A stretch of 64,000 nt of DNA from contig JAYKKR010000035.1 of NCBI GenBank assembly GCA_036971615.1, positions 1 through 64,000 of the forward strand, written 5' to 3'. The position numbers and the translations under genes were made by a program. This DNA is from Amyloporia xantha (Eukaryota; Basidiomycota; Agaricomycetes; Polyporales; Adustoporiaceae). Each line of letters opens with the position of its first letter. Positions within the stretch are counted from its first letter, which is position 1. The notes below the pieces were generated by a model, which worked only from the letters and a program-made list of their open reading frames with translations, was not told where the DNA came from and ran no database searches. Of the stretch, positions 56,814 to 64,000 are shown in pieces.

Positions 56814-58596
56814 CTAATCCACGTCACCACCTGCGCCCGTAGTACGGGCATTCTCGTCGACAGAAGCCTGAGGAGCTGCACGCTTGCGCGGGCCCTTCTT
56901 CTTGCCCTTGTCAGACCGCGTCTTGCGAGCCTTCTTTGGCACCGACAAGCCCGAGCCATCCGCAGCGGTGACGACATTGATGAAGTTCGTAAGAGGTGCA
57001 TCTTGGCGGGCTCTCTTGCGTGAAGTTGAGTCAGATGTGCTGCCAGCAGGATCATCGGGGAACGGGTACGGGTGCTTCTGATGAGACGACGACGATGCAG
57101 ACTCGGAGGGCACAATGGAGAGAGTGGCTGATGCCGTAGTGGTGGAGAGAGTGGCTGACGCTGTAGTGGTGGAGAGGGTGGCAGAAGCGACGGCAGCCTC
57201 TTCAACAATGGCGGCAGCAGTGGTGTCGTTGTTGTGGTTGCTTTCTCCATCGCCAATCTGCTGGTCGCTATCAGCCTCCCCAGACATTCGGTTCATAGCA
57301 GCCTGGAATCGGGCGTTGTCCCACTTCTCGTACTCATCGTCACTGAGCGTGCGGAAGTACGTTGCACCCGACTGCCATGCATGATAGAGTACCTGAAGCT
57401 CGTTGCGAGAGCCGATGTCGCCAGGAGAGCAGAATTTGGCCAATGGCCAGCGTTCAACCACGATCCGATGTTTGGCTGTAATTTGATCAGCAAAGTTACT
57501 ATAATTCATACGTGTGATCTTCGTCTTTGCTTCGTCATCTGCGATACTATCAGCATACAGCATAGGACGGTGAACAGAACATGGCAACTTACTCAGCTTC
57601 TCCAAGATAAGTGCCGCTGTCTTCTTCTTCAGCTCGAGAATTCCCTGAACATAATTGTTGACAACACCTGTGTAATTGGTTAGTGGCTGCAAGTATTGAT
57701 ACGGAATGTTTGACATACCTTCCACTCCTGAAATCATGTAACCCTCCATTCGCAGAGCGAACTCCGTTATAGGAATCTTCGTCGTCATCTCGAAGTAGTC
57801 ATTAAGCCGTGGATTGGTATAGAAGACATAAGGTTGCGAAACATGATCCACCGTAGACCGGACTGCGAATAGCATAAGCTCGATGCCTGTGCGTTCACTG
57901 AGAAACTCGATCTGATAGCAGAATGAGTTTGTATATTGAGTAAAGACAAATCAAACATACCTCGCGTCGGATGCTGGCTAACGTTGCGCGAGCATCGTGA
58001 AACGCACTGAAAACAACATTGTGCTTTGCAATCTGTCGCATTTCACGGTGTTCACCCAACTCCTCGACTAAACCCTCAGTGGCCTCTTTCTTCTCCTCAT
58101 CGCTCATCGCATTCCAACTAGCCGCGATTTCGACAACAAGTTGAGATGCCTTTTGCCGTGGAGCATTGGCTGGCAGCTCTGCCAAATTGATTTCAGCCAA
58201 TAATTTCCGGGAAAGATAGACTCAGAGATGTATACCTGAGTTAATACGAACAACCTCCTTGCGAAGATAAGCATTCCAGCGACTAACAGCTCTCTTCTTT
58301 GCGTGCAGACGAGAGACTTGCATGAGTTGATGATAGTAGTAGTTGACATCGTGGGAGCCAAAGCGCTCCCGGAGGGATTCCGCCAACTGCCACACGGTCT
58401 GACGTGCTTCTTCGAGTGCATCGGCGAAGTTCTTCTTCTTCAGATGACGTCTAGCCCTAGCTGCAGCCCGCTTCTCAGATGTTTGCTGGATGCGACGTTT
58501 GGCTCTGTGTCTGTATGGAAGACGGGTGGAAGCCGAGCTCGAACGATTCTTACGAATTCGTTGTAACCCGCCAACCTCCACCGTCACACGAGACAT
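56814..58596 (-). CDS. HMG-box-like protein accompanying the KDZ transposon
   Basis: The ATG at 58596 starts MSRVTVEVGGLQRIRK with an arginine-rich stretch. Around residues 105-160, SRWNAYLRKEVVRIN, ELPANAPRQKASQLV and ASWNAMSDEEKKEA resemble an HMG-box DNA-binding fold (W ... W ... EEK). A globular region (QPYVFYTNPRLNDYF, EFALRMEGYMISG, YEKWDNARFQ) and a serine-rich tail with basic nuclear-localisation-like clusters (KKARKTRSDKGKKKGPRKR) follow. Exons: 58236-58596, 57961-58178, 57719-57911, 57593-57667, 56814-57538. The sum of 1572 nt gives 523 residues. Same strand as the two transposon-related genes to its right. The family is repeated in agaricomycete genomes; a role in transposition is inferred from context only. 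Confidence 0.68.
57113..57193. repeat. Three 27-bp direct repeats in the tail of the HMG-box-like gene
   Basis: A 27-base unit is present three times (TGG anchors at 57125, 57152 and 57179). It encodes a repeated ATLSTTTAS peptide on the minus strand. The first two copies are nearly identical and the third is partial. Confidence 0.75.
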
Positions 58597-58714
58597 GAAG
58601 AGACCGCCACGTCTAGAGATGAAGAATTCTAAGGAGATACAATTGACAGTGAATGACAGCAGAAGTTGACAGAGGCAACAACGAAACAAAAATTTAAAAT
58701 ATATTCTCACTATT

Positions 58715-58743
58715 CACGTGTTGACTTCAACATATAGCACGTG
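58715..58743. promoter_or_regulatory. Two CACGTG boxes upstream of the HMG-box-like gene
   Basis: CACGTG occurs at 58715-58720 and 58738-58743, 120-150 bases upstream of the ATG at 58596. The second reads GTCACGTG on the gene's strand. These may be promoter sites. Confidence 0.35.
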
Positions 58744-58890
58744 ACAGAAAAATTCCATAATCCTAAAGACATATGACATATGTAAATCATAAAGGCATAC
58801 AGAAAGTCTGGACATATTATGTATGTAGCAGGATAGCATGACAACAGTACGACGAGAGCAACGACAAAGTCCTGTAGTCTGTAGGTATCA

Positions 58891-61800
58891 TCACTGGGAA
58901 AGGGAATATAACCACCATACGAAAGACATTTCAGATACCGTTGCTCCAAGGGCCGCCAATGCTGACGTGAATTCGTCCTCTGTGGTATAATACCAAAATG
59001 CTTGAGCAACATAAAGTCGCGCATCTGTATTATAACCATGAGTACGAAGGTAGAAGTCAACAAATCGTCCTAACGAAGGCACTGGTGCAGCGTTTATCCT
59101 CGGTGACTGGCCGCGATGTACCTGAATGATATCTCCAGCAAGGTTACGCTCACGAAGGAAGACCCATTCTTTGACAGGGAGCAGCGTGGTGTCGTCCAAC
59201 GGTGGCTCAGGCACCGGCATGCTCTGCGGCTGCGAAGACGTTGATCTGGCCTTTCCCTTGCGGCTACTTTCACCCATCATATTTGCATGAGGGGGCGCCG
59301 GAGAAGGAGTAGGTGACGGGACATGATATGAGTGACTCCGATTGATGTGAAAGTTGGGCGATGGTGTGGGAGGAGGACCACGCGGACGCACTGGAGGAGC
59401 TGACCCTGACTGATGCGGCGGAGTACCAGCAGCAACAGGTGATGGTTTGCTTGGACTAGTCGGATCACCAAGTTTAAGATCTTGGATTTATGCATTAGTA
59501 GCTAAAACATCGGAAATAAAAGATACATCAGGAAAAACACTTTTTCTCTGGGGTAACCTAGGGTGCTCTGAGATATATGAGGTTTCCCAGAGTAACTCAG
59601 ACTATCTCAGAGCATTTGAGGTTAACCTGAGTTGCTCTGAGATAATTCAAATTCCTCAGAGCATCCTAGGCTAGCTTCTGTTTCTTTGAGCAACTCAAGC
59701 ATATTTTTTAAATCTACAGCGCATTATTTCTGAATAATATACAACAGCTATATTGTTCTACTATTTGCTTTCATTCTCTTCACTTTCTATGCTTTATTAA
59801 GATGATTTACTTAAATATAGTATGTGAAGGTGATCTATCATACAAATGATAATGGAGATATTGATTATGAGAAATGCACACTCACACAGAACAAACACAG
59901 AGCTGTTGGATAGCAGGGATCTAGTAGAGAGAGAAAAAGAATGATATAGACATTGAATGGTATGAAAAGAGTGTAGATAAGCAGAAAGTAGACGGAGAAG
60001 TGAAAACATGATGTGTATACTCATTGCTGTGCTGCTTCAGTCATTCCCCTCTCCTTATCTCATTTCTACTCCATCTATCCACTAGCTCCTCTTTCCACTG
60101 ACAGCTAACAGTCAAAAGTCAGAGATCAGAGGGTCAGAGATAAAACAGGAGAAGACGCATCTCAGAATTGAGAATCTTGACTCTGGTCAAGGAAATAGAC
60201 TGAAACTGGATGGATAAGTGAGTAAAGGAGTATTAGATAGTTGGATAATGTGATAGATCAGTGCAGGAATAGATAGAGAAGGATACATATGAAGAATAGG
60301 AGAATGAGGAGGAGGTCATTCAAAATGCGACCATAGAATGGAAACTGCTGGATGCAGACCCCACAATGTATATATCGTCTGAAGGCCTGTGATTAGGGCT
60401 TTCATTCTATCCAACAATCAAAGGAAACCGTCCATGGGTTCCTGAGATATGGACAAGACGAAGTTTTTGATGAAAGACAGCAATAGAAGACGAAGGAGTG
60501 GACGGATTCGGATGAGCAAGGGCTCATCTGGAAGGGCTTGACAATGCGAATAGAATGGTATAAAAGCGAAAGGATAACTCACAATGGATCCCCAGTTATC
60601 CTCTGATCAAAACCTCAAAAAAGCGCCCATTCCATGTCCAACCCTCCAACCCTCCAAATCTCCTTCCAAACTCCACCCAGCAAGCTTAGACAGTCCTGGT
60701 ACTATTCCCAAAGGCAAGGGAATAAGGAATAGAGAAGGAATACTCACAGAAATTCCCAGATAGTGCAGACCAGAGACAGTGCAACCGTCTGTGATCACTC
60801 AAGTTCCAGTGAATAAAGATGCCCAGAAGCCATAGATAGTGAGCTCCAGTCCCTAGTCAACAGTTTGTGAGATCCAAGACAGCAGATAGCATAGATACAG
60901 AAAGGTAGCAGCAAGAAGGAATGGCTGAGGAGAAGTGCAAATGCGTCTAAGTCCCTGCTGACCCTAATCTGGGGTTTCCAAAACAGGCGTCAGTTTGACG
61001 CGACAAACTGACACCCAAATGAGGCACTCATGGTCGTTCATTCTCTTCTTCCTCAACTACCACCCTGCTTCGTCTTCTTCCATGTCACTTCACTTCCCTG
61101 CTTGGTTTCTGTTTACTCATTCATTGTTCTTCTCATCTCTGGGCTATATCTGGTAACTTCTAGTCTGTGGCAATCTCTCTGGCTGGTACTGCCTCAAGTA
61201 TGGCGATGTGCTGGCAGAGCATATGGGTCGTTAGGAGTTGTGGGCACAGATAAGTCCATATCTTCTTTCTATTCTCATCTGTATCTATGAATAGCTGACA
61301 CTACTTCTATCTCTAATCACAATCCAAATCACCAACATTGAAGGTTGGCTGTTGGCTGTCATCATGCGACAGCAAAGCAATGTAAGTCTGTCCATAATTC
61401 CCTTTCAGGCTGACATGTCCATTGCATTCAATAGATATGACATGCTTTGTGCATGAATTCATGCTTTTGTAAGACTTGTAAAGGATGGTGAGTCGTCATC
61501 TATAATTTCGAATTTTGATGAGAATACATACTCCTAACATGTAAGTCGTTCATTTGCTCCTCATTTCTTAGCTGCTCTAAATTATTGTATCTACAGACTT
61601 GTGCGACATGATAAAAACTGATTCTGATTGTGACAATGTCAGGTAAGTTGCTCACTTCTATCTCAATTCCTTTGTTGATCGCTTTGTTGATTCTTAGAGT
61701 ATTATTGCCCATGCTATTTGGTCTCAGTTTACTGTGAAAATACTACTTATGTAAGTACCTTGTCTTGCTCCTTCAACTAATTGGACTTTACCTGAATTCT

Positions 61801-63004
61801 TCTATTAGATTCTCTTATATTTTGGCCACACAACAAAATATCTTCATTGATCTTGTGTACGTCTTTCAGCTTTGTGTTTTATATTCCTGTATACTGAATA
61901 ATAACATTAGTTTGGTAATGTGGAGATTTCTGTCTTGAGCTATCACATTGGACGTAATTATTATGGCTGCTAGTATTAGATTATCTTTAGTGTGTATATT
62001 ATTTGCGAATATACTGCTATATTCTATTATAATCCTGTAACCTTGAGAGTGCTCTGATACAAACTATAATGAGGTGTGAGAGACGACAAAAGACTACATA
62101 GGGTCATCTAGGAGTACTCTCAGGCTACTCTCAGGTTACTCTGGGTTACTCTGAGAAATAAATCTCATGTCAACTAAGTTTAAGAGCACTCTGGCTACTC
62201 TGAGTACTTTGAATACTCTGAAGTCTCTAGGATGCTCTTGGATGCTCTTAGAGCAGCCTGGGACTAATATGGTTTTTCCTGATGTACAATACCTTGCATG
62301 AACTTCGAGATATTTGGTATCTCTGGCGTCATTATTGGAACTTGACGAGTTGTACCGGCTGAAATAGAGTTAGACTTTCAAACAGAAGCATGATGGCAGG
62401 CACGAACCTTGGTTAGATGACGTGTTGGCTGCTTCAAATCCCTGTGGTGCCGTTCCATCCTCCTGTTCCCATAGCTCCCACTCAGGCCTCTCGTCTCCCT
62501 TGTAGATATACCATTTGATAGCGTCAGCAAGCCGGGAAAAGGACTTATGTTTCTTTTGAGAGAAGCCGTCAACTTGCTTCTGAGCTTCGGGCCTAACTTC
62601 ATGTGTTAGTATGAGGAATAACAAGCCGCAAAACACGCACGCACCAGGTGAGATAAATCCCTGTCTCCCGTCCATACACGACAACTTGGAAGTTCTGCAT
62701 TGGCAGAGCACCAGACACCAGCGCAGATTCGTCAACAGCTTCGAGTATTTCATCAAGCATGATGCCAGGAGGATCGTTGGTACCTGCTTGTTTGAACAGT
62801 TTCTGCAATGCCCAGACACGTCTTACTTGACTGTCATCCGTCAGCTTGAAGACAATTGGAAGGGCATGGGTATAGATACCCATCGCCGTTTGTGGTGGCC
62901 TGCGTGTTGTCGGTGCGGTGTTCAGAAATCTTGTTGTTTTCTACTTACCTCGCTGAATAGACACCAGGATTAGCACCACCAAGGATGACATAGTAGGCGC
63001 ACAT
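58891..63004 (-). CDS. RNase H1 N-terminal (viroplasmin-like) domain protein, split by a 2.8-kb intron that carries a transposon
   Basis: The ATG at 63004 starts MCAYYVILGGANPGVYSAR, and a second similar unit reads VVVYGRETGIYLTW ... EAQKQVDGFSQKKHKSF, the RNase H1 N-terminal/caulimovirus viroplasmin fold, which binds RNA-DNA hybrids in RNase H1. A linker and a proline-rich segment follow, then a C-terminal domain (LGRFVDFYLRTHGYNT, WYYTTEDEFTSALAALG, VWWLYSLSQ). Exons: 62949-63004, 62645-62899, 62408-62592, 62293-62358, 58891-59480. The sum of 1152 nt gives 383 residues. The intron between 62293 and 59480 is 2812 nt; without the inserted element it would be 51 nt. Proteins of this type lie beside KDZ transposases in other mushrooms, and the order here suggests the same. 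Confidence 0.75.
59524..59538 (+). repeat. Left terminal inverted repeat with TA
   Basis: TACATCAGGAAAAAC is an exact inverted match to 62272-62286. Confidence 0.85.
59545..59690. repeat. Left subterminal array of CTCTGAG-like motifs
   Basis: At least five copies in both orientations, for example GTGCTCTGAGATA, GTTGCTCTGAGATA, ACTCAGA and CCTCAGAGCATCC, sit within 150 bases of the left end. Such arrays in other DNA transposons are transposase-binding sites. Confidence 0.65.
62046..62265. repeat. Right subterminal array of CTCTGAG-like motifs
   Basis: About nine copies of units such as GTTACTCTGAG, GGCTACTCTCAGG and GGATGCTCT follow one another just inside the right end. The array is longer and more regular than the left one. 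Confidence 0.68.
62272..62286 (-). repeat. Right terminal inverted repeat with TA
   Basis: Read on the minus strand it is TACATCAGGAAAAAC, identical to the left end. Confidence 0.85.
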
Positions 63005-63342
63005 TTGTATAACAGAAGATAATTGCAACGAAAGCCGAGCTAGAGACTGAGGTTGAGGTTCGAGTTGAAGAGTCACAGTTGATGTTGATATCGATTGTGC
63101 TTAAGCGATAGGTGAGCACCGGTCAACAAACAACGCCAGTGCAGCCAGTCGAGCATCATACGCTCCCCTATGCAATTTCTCATACAATCCAACTCAGTGT
63201 CTCATTAGGCTTATAAGAATTCATGTCAATATATTTCCGTGAGATGTTTAAAACTCAAGTACATGTTGCTACGCCCAATTGGCAAACACAGAAGAATATC
63301 ATTGCGCTCAATATAACTACGCCGGTCTTTACAGCAACAACA
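63005..63342. other. Spacer between the RNase H1-N gene and the KDZ transposase
   Basis: The promoter of the RNase H1-N gene and the 3' flank of the transposase share this stretch. No further gene is visible. Confidence 0.4.
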
Positions 63343-64000
63343 CTACAACGACAGATCACAGACATAATCAACAAGTGAATCAATAGCTGCCTCTACCTCC
63401 TCGTCAGGTCCGTCGATATCACCATCATCCTCCACGCCTGCCACATCTTCGTTTATACAAGAGATACTGGGAGCAGGTGCAGTCGGAATAACTCCTTTTC
63501 GCTGACCAGGCGATTTGGCACCCGTAAAGCCAGGCAACTTGTAGAGCTGCTGAAGCCTCTGTAGATGTTGGCCATTGATGGCACGCCGTCGCGCACAGAA
63601 TTCCTCCACAGCACCATAGATAGGCTCATTCCCTTGTCGAAGAAGTTCAAGTGTCGTATCAAAGTGAGCTTCCTCATCGCGGATTGAGGTATGAAGACGT
63701 CGCGCCTCAATATTGCAACGTATCAGTGCCTCATGTGCACGGTCAATACGACGGGCCTGCTTCATTGTCTCTCGGATAGCTGGTTTTGCCCAAGGTTTGT
63801 CACGGATGTCCTGTCGCGTGTCTTGGAGGAGGGCAAATTCATCAAGAAAGCTGTAATGAGATACCTTCGACCAGTCAAGCGTGGGCCGAGGAGGATCGAG
63901 AGCGGTTGCTGCTGCGTTGTAGGTCTTCACAGCATTTTGAATTGCTTTGCAACGGGCCTGCAGCGACTTCGCAATATGGGTACGTACTCGATATGCTGAG
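63343..64000 (-). CDS. KDZ-type (Kyakuja-Dileera-Zisupton) transposase, C-terminal part, cut by the window edge
   Basis: The frame is open from the right edge to the stop at 63343, about 218 residues. It carries the conserved C-terminal segment of KDZ transposases: KTYNAAATALDPPRPTLDW, FLDEFALLQDTRQDIRDKPW, then RIDRAHEALIRCNIEARRLH and an acidic tail (VEDDGDIDGPDEEVEAAID). The catalytic core and CxC cysteine cluster lie outside the window. The gene shares its strand with the RNase H1-N and HMG-box-like genes to its left, consistent with one composite element. KDZ elements are abundant in Agaricomycetes and are sometimes linked with TET/JBP oxygenases; none is visible here. Confidence 0.85.
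   Translation of the reverse strand, partial: SAYRVRTHIAKSLQARCKAIQNAVKTYNAAATALDPPRPTLDWSKVSHYSFLDEFALLQDTRQDIRDKPWAKPAIRETMKQARRIDRAHEALIRCNIEARRLHTSIRDEEAHFDTTLELLRQGNEPIYGAVEEFCARRRAINGQHLQRLQQLYKLPGFTGAKSPGQRKGVIPTAPAPSISCINEDVAGVEDDGDIDGPDEEVEAAIDSLVDYVCDLSL

Larger units (their letters stand above)
59524..62286. mobile_element. 2.76-kb TIR transposon, apparently non-autonomous, with TA target duplication
   Basis: Thirteen-base terminal inverted repeats CATCAGGAAAAAC lie at 59526-59538 and, inverted, at 62272-62284. Each is flanked by TA (59524-59525 and 62285-62286), which I read as the target duplication. Just inside each end are arrays of a CTCTGAG-like motif in opposite orientations. 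The interior is clearly more AT-rich than the neighbourhood and has no frame over 90 codons with any transposase feature. Removing the element and one TA restores a 51-nt intron in the host gene. The family is not one I can name; a TA duplication occurs in Tc1/mariner-type and a few other groups. Confidence 0.82.

Noticed and set aside
59797..61712. Small open frames inside the TIR element as a transposase
   Set aside because: All are under 90 codons, with no catalytic motif and no plausible splicing between them.

Overview
The window is from a filamentous basidiomycete, most likely an agaricomycete mushroom. Genes carry many introns of about 50-60 nt, GT-AG boundaries are readable throughout, and the gene families (BTB/POZ, F-box, P450, KDZ transposon) are typical of wood- or litter-decay Agaricomycetes. 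The tandem-BTB family style suggests Polyporales, but that is only an inference.

Layout. 2.4-4.7 kb: a complete 13-exon cytochrome P450 (-). 6.3-13.3 kb: two double-BTB proteins (+), the second frameshifted, around an F-box gene (-) that also carries a frame break. 13.9-15.7 kb: HMG-CoA synthase (-), with two apparent one-base insertions in exon 2. 17.1-19.1 kb: a third double-BTB gene (-). 19.6-22.6 kb: a VPS9/CUE Rab5-type exchange factor (+), also with frame breaks. 23.2-32.1 kb: three decayed BTB copies (-) around a broken phenol-hydroxylase-type FAD monooxygenase (+). 32.4-38.1 kb: a 1693-residue pericentrin/Pcp1-like spindle pole body protein (+). 38.2-39.3 kb: cardiolipin synthase (-), tail to tail with it. 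39.4-42.7 kb: a gene-poor stretch with paired CACGTG boxes near its right end. 42.7-46.2 kb: a Reg1-like (DUF1752) PP1 regulatory subunit (+). 46.9-49.9 kb: two more BTB genes, tail to tail. 50.4-51.7 kb: nitronate monooxygenase (-). 52.4-53.8 kb: a RING/coiled-coil protein (+). 54.2-55.9 kb: a coiled-coil protein (-).

56.8-64.0 kb is a mobile region. Three genes share the minus strand: an HMG-box-like protein, a protein with an RNase H1 N-terminal (viroplasmin-like) fold, and the C-terminal part of a KDZ-type transposase that runs off the right edge. A previously unannotated 2.76-kb element with 13-bp terminal inverted repeats, a TA target duplication and subterminal arrays of a CTCTGAG-like motif sits inside what would otherwise be a 51-nt intron of the RNase H1-N gene. 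The exon phases still add up to one 383-residue reading frame across the insertion.

Two themes stand out. First, eight BTB loci share a layout: usually BTB, helical linker, second BTB, then a C-terminal module with paired CxxC-type cysteines that I cannot match to a named domain. Second, almost every gene between about 9 and 32 kb has one-base frame breaks, including HMG-CoA synthase, which is normally essential. Seven gene models outside that stretch (P450, spindle pole protein, cardiolipin synthase, Reg1-like, nitronate monooxygenase, RING, coiled-coil) sum to exact multiples of three. This points to consensus indels in that part of the assembly, or to a decaying haplotype, as an alternative to true pseudogenes.
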